Shown one piece after another: positions 1-8,690 of a stretch of DNA of 29,772 nt (the stretch's first letter is position 1; the number at the start of each line of letters is the position of its first letter). Made by a program: the position numbers and the translations under genes. Source of the DNA: Spirogloea muscicola (taxonomy: Eukaryota; Streptophyta; Zygnematophyceae; Spirogloeales; Spirogloeaceae); contig WELB01000020.1 in assembly GCA_009602725.1 (NCBI GenBank), positions 548,956 through 578,727 of the forward strand, read 5' to 3'. The notes under the pieces were generated by a model that did no database searches, was not told the origin of the DNA, and saw nothing but the letters and a program-made list of their open reading frames with translations.

Positions 1-94
<94 letters not shown>
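1..94. repeat. (TC)n microsatellite
   Basis: Uninterrupted TC dinucleotide run of 94 bases that continues off the left edge. On the minus strand it is a GA run lying in the intron that follows exon 3 of the left glyoxal-oxidase-like copy. The matching intron of the second copy has only a short, interrupted TC tract at 23579-23606. Confidence 0.98.
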
Positions 95-96
<2 letters not shown>

Positions 97-247
97 GTCT
101 GTCACCACCTCACGTTCCTCTGCCATTCCTTGTTACAGTACTTCAGGAATACAGACAGTGCATGGAGAAGGGGTGAGAAAGGGTGAGCAGGAGGGACAAA
201 GATAGTCAGAGAAGAAGACATTATTTCGAAGACTGACAGCTGCGAAC

Positions 248-1241
248 CTCGAATGTTGGGTTATTATGGATGTTTATTCCATTTCCTCCAATGCCGATCG
301 TTGAACCGCCTATGAAGGCGATGTTACCATTGGGCAGCCGGATGGAGCTCGGGTACCAGCGTTTGCTACCCATAGTTTGGTTGACAACCCAGTCACACGA
401 CCCATCCAGGCATGGATCAAACTTGCGTACTGAGATGTAGCTGTTGAGCTTGTCGGGCCCGACGTAGAGTGAGCCGCCGTTGTTCACAATAAGGCCATTG
501 GGCAAAGAGTGGCCCGCCGAGCAGAAGGTGTTGGTCACCGTCTGGACCCCGCCGCCGCCGCCATCGCCGCCCAGGGCACAATGTAGCAGTCAGCTCGTGA
601 CATTACTGGCCGGATGCTCTCTGTGCGAGCGGAGCATCTCAACTGTGAATCGGCTCAGCGGCAGGAGCGGCTCAGTTGACTTTCTGCAATCTGCTCGCAT
701 ACCTCGAGGCCACGCTTCTCAAGTGTGTGTATGTTAAGCTCGACCGAGTATGCCGACACCCCAGCAGACGTGCTGATGCGGGTCGGGCCGACGTCCGAGC
801 GATCGATGTATATCAGCGTGTCCTTGTTGGTGAGGATCACATGCATCGGTGCGATGCCCAGATCCTGCACGACCACCTGGTACTGCCCGCACACTGCCGC
901 CACCGCCACGACGAAGGGTCAGCAATGCATCCATGTTGCCGCCTGCGACTTGCGGGGACATGCAGGACAAAGCTGGTAAGTCTCGCGACATCGATGCCAA
1001 CAAGGCCGGCAACAGACTTGGCATAGTGAGGGTGGCCATCGCCATGCGCCCGGGCTGAGCAGTCTTGCCGGAGGCCTCTGACAGGCCGGGAAGCCGATCG
1101 AAAGGGTGGGCTCGTACCCGAGGGGCCACCGACGCAGGGCGGCGCGTCAGCAGGGGGCAGCGCCTCAGCCGCCGCGGGCAGCGCCAGCGCGGTGAGCGCC
1201 ACAGCGGCCAGCCATCGGAGGCGGGCGAGCGGGCTGCTCAT
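248..1241 (-). CDS. Glyoxal/galactose oxidase-like copper-radical oxidase, left copy (exons 1-3, partial)
   Basis: This is the 5' part of a secreted copper-radical oxidase; the family oxidises simple aldehydes or alcohols to the acid or aldehyde and releases H2O2. Exon 1 is 1118-1241 (signal peptide starting MSSPLARLRW, then a hydrophobic A/L core), exon 2 is 703-893 (QDLGIAPMHVIL, then YIDRSDVGPT), and exon 3 is 248-541. Junctions follow GT-AG and stay in phase (124+191+294 = 609 nt) without a stop. Exon 3 carries the Cys of NTFCSAGH and the Tyr of KRWYPSS, the two residues that form the Tyr-Cys cofactor in this family. The rest of the gene lies beyond the left edge. Exons sit exactly 23513 bp from those of the copy at 21312-24754, with only scattered substitutions, so this is a recent duplicate. 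The exon 1/2 junction is the least certain. Confidence 0.82.
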
Positions 1242-1274
1242 GGCGGAGGCCGCCCTTCCGGGCGACGGGCTGCA

Positions 1275-1288
1275 GGGGGGGGGGGGGG
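1275..1288. repeat. Poly-G run, 14 bases
   Basis: Fourteen consecutive G just upstream of the start codon (minus strand) of the left oxidase copy, so C-rich in the sense orientation. The second copy has 15 G at the same place (24788-24802). The length is likely unstable and prone to sequencing error. Confidence 0.95.
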
Positions 1289-1319
1289 CCCCGCCGCCGC
1301 TTGTTGGGCCCCTCGGGGC

Positions 1320-1500
1320 GCAGTCGGCAGCAGAAGACTTTCTGGGCTGGCTTTCCGCAGCCCCCGCCCTTTTGTGCAATCCTTTGGGCTGCCCTCTCAC
1401 AGCCATTGCCTGTGATAGCACTGCTCCGTTAAAAGAGCAGGTTTCTTCGATGGCTGGCCTTCGCACAGCCCGTCCCGGGCGGGTGGGTGGACTTTGCTGG
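1320..1500. repeat. Duplicated upstream segment of the oxidase gene
   Basis: Blocks such as CTCTCACAGCCATTGCCT and ATGGCTGGCCTTCGCACAGC recur near 25077-25165, upstream of the second oxidase copy, in the same order. The duplication therefore reaches past the gene into its 5' flank. The second copy carries extra sequence between the blocks, including a LINE-tail module. Confidence 0.7.
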
Positions 1501-1596
1501 GCCCCAGCTTGCGGGACAGGACGGGGCCACGCGGGGGAGCTCGCCGCGGCGCCGGGCCGCGCTGCGGCGCATCCTTGGGGCCGGGCGGGCAGGCAC

Positions 1597-1779
1597 GGAG
1601 AGAGGGTGAGGGAGAGGGAGAGGGAGAGAGAGAGAGGAGCGGGGGGAGAAGAGAGAGAGAGTAAGAGAGGGGGGGAGAAGGAGAGCGAGGGAGAGAGAGA
1701 GAGAGAGGGAGAGAGAGGGGGAGAGAGAGAGAGAGAGCGAGAGAGAGAGAGGGAGAGGAAGAGACGGGGAGAGAGAGTT
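1597..1779. repeat. GA-rich microsatellite upstream of oxidase gene
   Basis: About 180 bp of almost pure purine (GAGAGA/GGGAGA). It lies roughly 360 bp 5' of the left oxidase start codon (minus strand), so it reads CT-rich in the gene's sense direction. The preceding GGCGCATCCTTGGGGCCG and the start of the GA tract recur at 29705-29772 at the right edge, upstream of the exon-1 copy there. The tract therefore travelled with the duplicated 5' flank. A GAGA-type promoter role is possible but not shown. Confidence 0.9.
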
Positions 1780-1799
1780 GGGGAGATCGGAGACAAAGC

Positions 1800-2130
1800 C
1801 GCACGTCGGCGCACCCGCGGCTCCGCGATCCGCGCCTTCGATCCTCGGCCCCCGTGTGCAGGGCCTCCGCCGCGGGCGCCACTTGCCCTTGCGCGGTGAA
1901 ACGGATGCGGCCGTTACAGCGGCAGCTTCCCCCGGGGACCTCCTCAGATTGGCAAGGAATGGCGTGTTAGAAGGGGCAGGGCACAGGCGAGGACGAGGGC
2001 TGTGAGCCCGGCGCCTGCCCAAGCTGCCGGCCCACTGTGCTGCAATCCTGGCGGGTCGTTTTTCCCGGAGCAGGGCGGCGCAGAGTCTCAGTGTGACCTC
2101 CAGAAAGGCTTTGCTCATTTCATGCTTTTG
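1800..2130. repeat. Segment shared with 25680-26075
   Basis: Blocks in the same order recur at 25680-26075, for example GGACCTCCTC, ATGGCGTGTT, CTGTGCTGCAATCC and GGAGCAGGGCGGCGCAG. The two stretches are diverged copies, with a LINE-tail module inserted in the right one. No convincing reading frame was found, so this may be non-coding flank or old retroelement sequence. Confidence 0.6.
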
Positions 2131-2177
2131 CTATGGCCGCCGCCTCTGGGTCTCGGCGGAGCGCCTCTTTCCCTGCA

Positions 2178-2405
2178 GCGAGCTACTCAGACCTGATGTT
2201 GCTCACTCGTGGGTACTGAGCTTTCCTCTGCATCGTTTCTGTGTTCTGCAGTATGTTGTAGTGTAGTCCTTTCTCCGGCTCCTCTTGCTTTGGCTTTGGA
2301 CATTGTCCATTCTTTTTTGGGCTGGCTTTGCCAGCCCCTCTTTTCTATGGGCGCGCTCTTCTCTTTTGGGGCAGCGGTTTCACAGCCCTCGCCCCCTTCG
2401 GATTA
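2178..2405 (+). mobile_element. 5'-truncated non-LTR (LINE) 3' end
   Basis: The first bases encode the family C-terminus (A-S-Y-S-D-L-M-L-L-T-R-G-Y then TGA, ending near 2219). A 3' UTR follows with the palindrome GGACATTGTCC and a perfect hairpin at 2319-2337 (GGGCTGGC, loop TTT, GCCAGCCC). The same arrangement recurs at 18405-18680 (+) and, reversed, at 17303-17490 and 17880-18060. Only the tail is present, as expected for target-primed insertions that abort early. Confidence 0.7.
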
Positions 2406-2840
2406 GCCCCTTCATTCTTGCGGAAGGGCTTACTCCTTTTCTTATGTCACGGCCATTGCCCCGGTGAGTAGAGAAGCTGTTCCACGAGGTGGCGATGGCT
2501 GTGAAAGGCCAGCCCGACTCAGTGGACAAAAGAGTGGAACTTGGGGCCACTGTACCATTTGAAGTAAGAAGAGCTGCCTCCAGAAGCATCCCTATCCCCC
2601 CCCCGCCCAGCTTCCCATCTCGTCTCTAACGTGTACCACCTCCGATGCTGGATGAGTCCATCTAGGCAGCTCCGCCTTCTCCTTTGGGCTGGCCCAACTT
2701 GCATCGCGCCTCCCGCAGAGCTCGCATCGCTCCCCTCCCCTTCCGCAGAGCTGGTGCTTCTTCTCATGTGATTTACCTGGGGCTGACACTCTGACTCGGC
2801 GGGCAAAGCGGATGCTGGTGTTTTAGAACAGAGCTTGAAG
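2406..2840. other. No recognised feature
   Basis: Mixed sequence with a short poly-C stretch near 2597-2606. Possible open frames on both strands show no family resemblance and no splice-supported continuation. Confidence 0.5.
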
Positions 2841-2844
2841 CAAG

Positions 2845-2920
2845 CGCGGCCAGATTAACGGGTGGCTGGGAGAGGCCAGCCCAAAAGAATGGACAAGGTC
2901 TGAAGGAGTCGGAGTGCTAA
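2845..2920 (-). mobile_element. LINE-tail hairpin module
   Basis: Read on the minus strand, this matches the module at 18685-18760: a CTTAGCACTCCG start, GACCTTGTCCATTC, then the stem GGCTGG/CCAGCC with a CCTCTC loop, then AATCTGGCCGCGCTTGC. No coding sequence remains. Confidence 0.7.
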
Positions 2921-3169
2921 GGACTGAGACAGCAGTAAGCGAACTCTCAGTAACCTCTCGTCAGTAGATGCAAATCTGAGTAGCTTGACGGTCGGAAGGG
3001 AGGGTCGTACTGAAGAAAGGAAGTACTGCAGTAGTTTGGGCCTATGTGACATCGGATGAGTGGTCAGTCCGTGCAACGTCCCGTCGGTGGTCAATTCGCG
3101 TCGGTGCCGACACAAATGCAAAGTGGCTGCGCACGTGAATACTCAAGACAGGTCAATCCATCAGCTCGA

Positions 3170-3285
3170 AGAAGAAGAAGTGGCTCTCCCAATGGGGGCA
3201 AGGGCTGCGAAAAACCAGCCCGAAAAGAGCTGACAAAGGTTCGAAGGGGCAAAATGACGGAGGGGCCTAAAGCGCTATGTTAGTA
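3170..3285 (-). mobile_element. LINE 3' UTR tail
   Basis: The reverse complement reads GGCCCCTCCGTCAT, then CCTTTGTCAGC, then a stem GGGCTGG/CAGCCC, then CCCCCATTGGGAGAGCCAC and a (TTC)n end. It corresponds to the minus-strand tail at 5243-5345 and the plus-strand tails at 17583-17655 and 18519-18600. The terminal TTC triplets look like the element's 3' simple-repeat tail. Confidence 0.7.
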
Positions 3286-3575
3286 CGGGTGTAGGATTGC
3301 ATCAGCTTGGTGTGAAGTGGAGTACCGAGCGGCGGGACCTCCTCAACCCGCTTCGGTCAGAAGGATGCCGAATGTCCGGCGCAGTTTCGATTGGCGTCAG
3401 CGCAAGAATTAACTGCCGCCCAGCTCGAAATTCAATTGCGGCCTAACTTCCCCTGACGAGGCCACAAAGGCCCTCCCATACTTGTTCCCACATTTGGAGA
3501 CGCCGTTACTTTGGCGGGGCGGCGATAGGTCGGTACGGAGGGTGCAGGTGCCGACGGGGCCACGTGCGGGAGGAG
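3286..3575. other. No recognised feature
   Basis: Unique-looking intergenic sequence leading into the tandem repeat. No coding or RNA feature was seen. Confidence 0.5.
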
Positions 3576-3955
3576 AGAGGAGGGAGGGTGGCCGGCAAGT
3601 CGGCCACCCGCCGGCACGTCGGCCGCCCGGCGGCATCTCGGGCCGGCAGCGCCGGCTGCGGCATCTGACGTGGCACTTGTACACGTGCAGGTTGCGGGGC
3701 GAGAGGAGGGAAGGTGGCCGGCAGGTCGGCCGCCGGCCGGCAGGTCGGTTGCCTGCCAGCCTGGCCGCCCAGCGGCATCTCGGGCCGGCAGCGCCGGCTG
3801 CGGCATCTGACGTGGCACTTGTACACGTGCAAGTTGCGGGGCGAGAGGAGGGAGGGTGGCCGGCAGGTCGGCCGCCTGCCGACCTGGCCGCCCGGCGGCA
3901 TCTCGGGCCGGCAACGCCGGCTTCGGCATCTGACGTGGAACTTGTAAGAAAGTAA
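3576..3955. repeat. Three-unit GC-rich tandem repeat
   Basis: Units begin at 3576, 3702 and 3844 (AGAGGAGGGA...), with lengths of about 126, 142 and 110 bp. Each holds GGTGGCCGGCA, runs of GGCCGCC/GGCCGGC, CATCTCGGGCCGGCA, then GCGGCATCTGACGTGG and ACTTGTA; the first two continue into a near-palindrome around GTACACGTGC. The third unit ends after TTGTAAG. Open frames across it on both strands follow from GC richness and the period, not from coding. Confidence 0.93.
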
Positions 3956-3984
3956 AATGGTGGGCCAAATCTAAGCCAATAAAT

Positions 3985-4110
3985 TCCTGACGCGGGGGGC
4001 CCAATCTAGTCAGCTGCCCAAGTCCTGCTAGACGCGGGCGCCCAACTTCATCAGCTGTCCGAGCCCCGCCTGACGCGGGCGCAACCCATTCAGCTAGCCG
4101 TGCCAAATTG
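3985..4110. repeat. About 42-bp tandem repeat, three degenerate units
   Basis: Three successive units of the pattern GACGCGGGCGCCCAAC...TCAGCTG-CC-AAG-CC-GCC. Two more units occur at 5175-5240 (GATGCGGGCGCCCAACTC), so it is a dispersed tandem family. Both arrays sit near LINE-tail fragments. Confidence 0.8.
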
Positions 4111-4112
4111 GG

Positions 4113-4175
4113 CACGGCGTGCAGGCATGATTTGCCGCCATGTCAACTTCTGTGTCAACTTCTGACACCGGTGAG
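4113..4175. repeat. Short dispersed repeat near TCAACTTCTGACACCGGTGA
   Basis: The block from GCCGTGCCAA through TCAACTTCTGACACCGGTGA recurs at 5792-5842. In both places it follows an AGCTAGCCGTGCCA or AGTTAGCCGTGCCA junction. Its origin is unknown. Confidence 0.65.
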
Positions 4176-4639
4176 CAACGCCATCTTGCAACCCACACCA
4201 CTAAAAGAGAAGGGCCCTCAGTCATAGACCGAGAACGCCCACAAAAGCGCGTCGCAAGGTGAATGACCTCGAGGAGCGGGAGGGAGCAGGCCAGGCAGTG
4301 GTGGGGAAATGGTAGGTAAATGGTAGGAGTGAGTCCCAAATCATACTGGCCGCGGCGGCGCCGGGCGCGCGAGGCGCCGCCGATGGCGGCGGCGGCGGCG
4401 GCGGCGGCGGCGTAGGCGTAGCAGAGGGCGCGGGGCGATCGGGTGTGGTGACTGGCGGGTGCAGCCATGTGGGAAGGAGGAGCATGTGGGAGGAGGGAGG
4501 GAGGTGGGGGCAGAAGGAAGGCGCCCGGTGCGCATGGGGATGCTAGGGTGGCCCCATTTAAGCGCATGAATATTCTGTCCAGGCGAAGGCTGGTGCACAG
4601 GACGGGAGGGCTGGGGCCCCACCCCCGGGTGGAAGAAAG
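4176..4639. other. Intergenic, with (GGC)n run at 4385-4412
   Basis: Contains a 28-bp GGC trinucleotide run. Long open frames cross it on the minus strand, but they are alanine/proline-rich artefacts of GC content without family resemblance. Confidence 0.5.
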
Positions 4640-4735
4640 TGCTCGCCCATAGAGAAGAGGGGCTGGCAAGGCCAGCCCAAAAAAGAATGGACAATGTCCA
4701 CAGCCAAAGAAAGAGGAGCCGGAAAAAGGTCTACA
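4640..4735 (-). mobile_element. LINE-tail hairpin module
   Basis: Reverse complement of the 2297-2370 type. It has the perfect 8-bp stem GGGCTGGC/GCCAGCCC at 4660-4678 with a 3-base loop, GGACATTGTCC, a CTTTGGC lead-in and the trailing CTATGGGCGAGCAC. Confidence 0.75.
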
Positions 4736-4739
4736 GGGT

Positions 4740-5170
4740 GGAGGCGCGCGGTGCGCATCGAATGCAATGGCCGATCCACGCCAGCGGCTGCGCTTTTCAG
4801 GCAAACGCATTGGAAACGAAAAGGAAGAGGGAGGGGGGGGCCTCGGCCCCACCACGGGGTTTGGCTCCTGCCACGCAAGCGTTCTTGGCCTGGAAGCTGG
4901 CATCTGAGGCCTGGGGAATCAGACGAATGGCACACCCCGTCAGACAATGTTCCTCCTGACCAAGCAATAAGGATTTGGAGGACCGGGGCCGAGACAAGTC
5001 TTCTCGGCCCAGTAAATGTGTGCAAGCAACAAGATATAAACTCAGCACTCAATGCAAGTTCCTGAGCATATGGCTGATATCAATCTCCGAAGTTTTCCTT
5101 TTGTTAAAAGGGGGGCCAAGCCCAGCCTATCTACTTTGGAATAGGGGCCAAGCCCAGTTTATCTACGTCA
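4740..5170. other. No recognised feature
   Basis: Mixed sequence with a near-tandem GGGGCCAAGCCCAG pair at about 5112 and 5146. No coding feature could be supported. Confidence 0.45.
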
Positions 5171-5174
5171 GATC

Positions 5175-5240
5175 CTGATGCGGGCGCCCAACTCAATCAG
5201 CTGCCCAAGTGCCGCCTAATGCGGGCGCCAACCCAATAGC
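5175..5240. repeat. 42-bp repeat, second array
   Basis: Two units of the GATGCGGGCGCCCAACTC...CAGCTGCCCAAGTGCCGCC type seen at 3985-4110, directly abutting the end of the LINE tail at 5241. Confidence 0.75.
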
Positions 5241-5792
5241 TAGAAGAAGTGGCTCTCCCAATGGGGCCAAGGGCTGTGAGAAGCCAGCCCGAAAATAATT
5301 GACAGAGGATTGAAGGGGCCAAAATGACGGAGGGGCCTAAAGCCACACTGACGGAGGGGCCTGAAGACGCTATGTCAGAACGGGTGGAGGATGGACCACT
5401 CAAGAGCTACGAGTGAGGAGCCTCACATCCGACAGACTAGCTGCCGGAAATTATCCCACTGACGAAAACCAGAGGCTGCAGCGAGAGCACGGCCAGCACG
5501 CAGATGCAAGGCGAGGGCCATGGGCCGCTGAAGGGAGACTGACAATCGCATGCGATATACCTGGGCCCACGAGCCAGCGGCGTTGAAGTCAGCCGGCTCA
5601 CCTCGGCTGCGGGACACAGCGCGCCGCGCAAGCCTGGCCAGCAGGTCGAGCCACTGGGACCCGAGAGCCCCGTGCACGTCCACGGCCAGGGGTACGAACT
5701 CGTCTCCAGCCGGGTGGTCAGCGTGTTTGGCCGCCTTCTTACTGCGAGCGGCCTTCGCCGCAGCATGGCCAGCCCGCGAGGCAGATAGTTAG
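5241..5792 (-). mobile_element. 5'-truncated LINE: ORF C-terminus plus 3' UTR
   Basis: The coding part (about 5445-5792, minus strand) has FVPLAVDVHGALG, then SQWLDLLARLARR, SWAQVYRMRLSVSLQR and LRAGRALAAASGFRQ. It is preceded by a Lys/His-rich segment (AARSKKAAKHADH). That layout (K...H/Y, then FVPLAVD-hG-LG, then a terminal basic helix) matches the C-terminal end of restriction-like-endonuclease LINE proteins in algae and plants. The frame then shifts and the degraded S-D-L...T-R-x-Y tail lies near 5400-5445. The 3' UTR (5241-5400) carries the GGGCTGG/CAGCCC hairpin and ends in TTCTTCT. Nearly identical copies are at 16640-17270 and 18087-18600 on the plus strand. Confidence 0.8.
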
Positions 5793-5842
5793 CCGTGCCA
5801 ATCTGGCCACGGCCACCCTGTCAACTTCTGACACCGGTGAGC

Positions 5843-6535
5843 AGTGCATATAGAAGGTCGCTAACTGATAACCGAATGCCGGAATCCAGGGGATTGCCGG
5901 GTGCCGCGCGCGGCGTGTACCCGCTCGTGGCGCGTGCCGCGCGTGCCCCGTGTGCCTGGGATGTCTTCCCGGATGATGCCACCTCTATGCGCGGAACGAA
6001 GCCAGCGGCCTGTCATGAGATATCCCGTCGGGGCTTATTGATGTCGGTCTAACGAGGCATGTGAGGTGGCTGCACACGTGGACATTTATGGCACGTCACC
6101 TATCAGTTCAATATGAAACAGGATTCACAACAACGGCACCTCCAGCTCAACCCGGTCAGGTAAGGAGATGCCGCCGCGTCGTCGATCGACATCGGCAATC
6201 GGTCTTTATCCTGCCATCCCAACGGCTCAACAGCCGGACCTGCCGCTGGAGCCGTCGGTATGGCATCGGCGAGCCAACCCCATCTACCGGTCTCAACTAC
6301 TGAAATGAAGTGCGTATCTGCCGCTGCGCCATGAATCCAGAATCCATCAGGCAGTCCCCACCCTACCGCTCGAACCGCTCAAAAAGGCCTCGAAGAGAAG
6401 CCGAAAAGCCCTAAGGCCTGGCCAGGAGCCCAAGTTCTCTGACCTGAGGATGCTTAGCAGGGGTTACTGAGATGTACGTAGCTGCTTTGTTTCTTGTTGT
6501 GCTTGTTTTCCTTAGCGCTTCCCCTGGCCCCCTGG
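5843..6535. other. No recognised feature
   Basis: No gene, RNA or repeat family could be supported. Open frames here have no family resemblance. Confidence 0.45.
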
Positions 6536-6610
6536 CTTCTCGTACTTTGTTCCTTCTTCTTTGGGCTGGTTTTCCCAGCCTCTATCCTCAACGCGCGAGC
6601 ACTTCCTCTT
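6536..6610 (+). mobile_element. LINE-tail hairpin fragment
   Basis: Short plus-strand piece with TTCTTTGGGCTGGTTTTCCCAGCC, a GGGCTGG/CCAGCC stem, then a CTCAACGCGCGAGCAC-like trailer resembling other modules. Confidence 0.55.
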
Positions 6611-7228
6611 AGGCTCGCAATGATGGGGATGACCCACCGTGACGGGCGAAGGCCGGTACCGGCCAGGCTAGCGGCTGGTAAAGGTGGAAGGGGTGGGGGG
6701 GGATAGCAATCCTAGATCACTGGCCTTGGGAAGCGTGTGTATTAAGAGATGAAGGGCCTTTGTGGCCAAGTAAGGGATCAAGGGTGGAGGTGGAGAGCAG
6801 CGATAGCAGTCTCAGGCTACGCTGGCCTTGGGATTGTGGGTGGAGGGTGGAGCCAAATAGGCCAAAGAGCCTGCTCCAAAATCAATGCCATTCTTTCTGA
6901 CCGGCATAAGCGAGCGGAGGGCTGGGACCGAGCGGTTCTACTCGGTCCAGTCTCCTTCCCTGAGCCGATTCGAACGCCGCCTCCGCCGCTGTCGTCGTCG
7001 CTCCTGTCGTTGTCGCTGCTGCTGCCGCCGCCGCCACCGCTGAAAGATCAGCAGGTATCGAGTGCACATTGGTCGTGCCAAGAAGGCACGGGTAGGCGTG
7101 AAGGTCTGGATCTGCTGGTTGAGGAGCCTTATGCCGGAACATTCCGTCAACCGGTACGTGAACCGGTGCATTGGCAAGGCACGCTTGTTTTTGCTCGACT
7201 TGACGCTCTGAACGTTGTCTCAGAAATC
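6611..7228. other. Low-complexity GC-rich region bordering the retrotransposon
   Basis: Contains G-rich and (CCG/TCG/CTG)-type trinucleotide stretches around 6970-7040. Open frames on both strands run through them without family resemblance. Composition shifts to AT-richer sequence after about 7228, which is taken as the left limit of the retroelement island. Confidence 0.5.
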
Positions 7229-7668
7229 GTTTAGTCAGCATTGTTTGACTTTATCATCTACAGAAAATGCGTTGTGTGCATCTTTGCAAGTACTAAGTAA
7301 AGTCCCGAATAGGGTGCGTAGAGATACTGTGACGTAAGTCCCGAATAGGGCGAACCCCGTTGTTATCGGCACTTGATACATTTGCTTACCTGGCACTGAG
7401 ACGATTGGTTACAGTGCCCGAGACCCTACGTGGCCATAAATCTCGGATCTAGTTCATTGCACTGCTGTTGACTGCTTGTGGTCTTCCAACCCACTTCTTT
7501 ACTGGACCGAGTAGAACTGCGGGTAAGGGGGACACATATAAGCAAATTGCAGGTCTCTACATCTGACTTCGGGTGCTATATGCTCGTTCTGCTCTAGACT
7601 CGGTCATACAGACTCCCAATGCCGGCAGAAACACCCTGAAAAACTACCCATCTCCATGAAGGTAAAAT
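7229..7668 (+). other. Possible LTR/leader remnant with a 15-bp direct repeat
   Basis: AT-richer non-coding sequence 5' of gag. AAGTCCCGAATAGGG occurs at 7300-7314 and again at 7336-7350. A TATA-like ACATATAAG is at 7530-7538. No matching downstream copy was found, so calling it an LTR is inference only. Confidence 0.35.
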
Positions 7669-8300
7669 ATGGTCAAGAAAGGGTTTCTAGTCAGGTGGCA
7701 CAGTCGTCCGGGTCCTCTCCTTCAAAAATCGATCAAATGGCAAAACAGATCCAGGAATTTATTAACTAAACACTTGGCAGTTGTCAAGGCGCAGACAAAG
7801 TCTACGATAGTCTCGACTACGTTGCCTTATTCAGATCAGCAGGAGGATGAGGATACTTACACAGGACATCACAACCCCCACAATCCTGATGGGTATGATG
7901 CTCATCACCGTCATGCTTATACATTATTTCTGCCCAGTCGTGATCCTCTTAAGCGGGGGATGAAATGCAGCAAAGTGTCAGATCTGGTTATTTTCGGTGC
8001 GCAGCGAGTTTTCAGTTGAAGGATATCGAAGCCGACAGCCTACCTCGCCGCGTTAAGCCTGTGTTACCCAAGCCAGTTATTGGCACAGTTCCAACGAAAT
8101 GTTCTGTGTCGACTGATAAACTACTGAATAGGATGTATTCCACCCCTATTCTAAGCTATGAAGACCTTGGCATGACAAAGGCACAGTTGGGGGGATACAT
8201 ACAAGCCTCCGATAGTCCTCATCAAATAGTCACAGTGCGAGTGACCAACTCGCCTGCAGTAATGACCACAGCAGTCTCAAAATCTTTGGCTGTTGACTAG
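7669..8300 (+). pseudogene. Gag C-terminal remnant
   Basis: Two overlapping frames (7669-8019 and 7965-8300) carry pieces that match the gag of the minus-strand copy: a SKIDQMAKQIQEF segment (another frame, about 7720-7760), an acidic QQEDED stretch, SRDPLKRG (SRDPLKQG in the other copy), and LLNRMYSTPILSYEDLGMTK, which parallels LLKKMHTVSVLSLKDIGVSE. The zinc-knuckle part visible in the minus copy is not recognisable here. The segment ends in a stop at about 8298, just before the protease. Confidence 0.6.
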
Positions 8301-8329
8301 ATTTCATGCAGGCCACCAATTGCAGGAAC

Positions 8330-8690
8330 CGAGCAGCTAGCTGCTGTGGCCATGCTGGACAATTCAGAAGGAGCCATCCAGGTCTCCTACAAATATGCAA
8401 CAGAGGCACCCATCCATGTCCTTCTGGACACGGGTGCACAACCCATCCTGATTGGATCTCGCTTTGCCAAGTTGCTAAAAATTGAGAAGGATGATATGCT
8501 ATGTAAAAAGGTCCGGATCACCACAGCAACTGGTACCACAGATAACGTGGTTGGAGTCACCGAACGCCCGTTGCATATCACCTTAAACGATCAGGATCCT
8601 GCTAAGCATACATCCTTTTCGGCCATATGCATGATATCAAAAGCCACAACATATGATTGGGTACTGAGATTTCAATTCCTTTAGGTTTTG
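8330..8690 (+). pseudogene. Retropepsin-like aspartic protease domain
   Basis: This domain would cleave the element polyprotein. The catalytic signature is VLLDTGAQPILIG, with D-T-G at 8427-8435, followed by RFAKLLKIEKDD and VVGVTERPLHITLND. FSAICMISKATTYD corresponds to the second hydrophobic catalytic-fold segment. The minus-strand copy aligns throughout but has D-Q-G at the active site. The frame breaks near 8665-8684, where a few codons equivalent to VLLG in the other copy are missing and the reading shifts to the linker frame. Only this frame defect separates protease from linker. Confidence 0.8.

Noticed and set aside
1397-2118. Long Ser/Leu-rich minus-strand frames over the GA tract
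   Set aside because: A dinucleotide repeat is open in several frames; there is no conserved sequence outside it.
3236-3249. GGTTCGAAGGGGC resembling a Pol III B box (SINE)
   Set aside because: Most other copies of the module have GGTCCGAAGG, and no A box sits upstream, so a tRNA-derived SINE is not supported.
3432-4115. Minus-strand frame of over 200 codons
   Set aside because: It reads through the three-unit GC-rich tandem repeat, so periodicity rather than coding keeps it open.
4094-4903. Minus-strand frame of 269 codons
   Set aside because: It crosses a GGC run and a LINE-tail hairpin module; composition is Pro/Ala/Ser-rich without family resemblance.
6882-7241. Minus-strand Ala/Thr-rich frame beside the retroelement
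   Set aside because: Driven by trinucleotide repeats; no domain or splice support.
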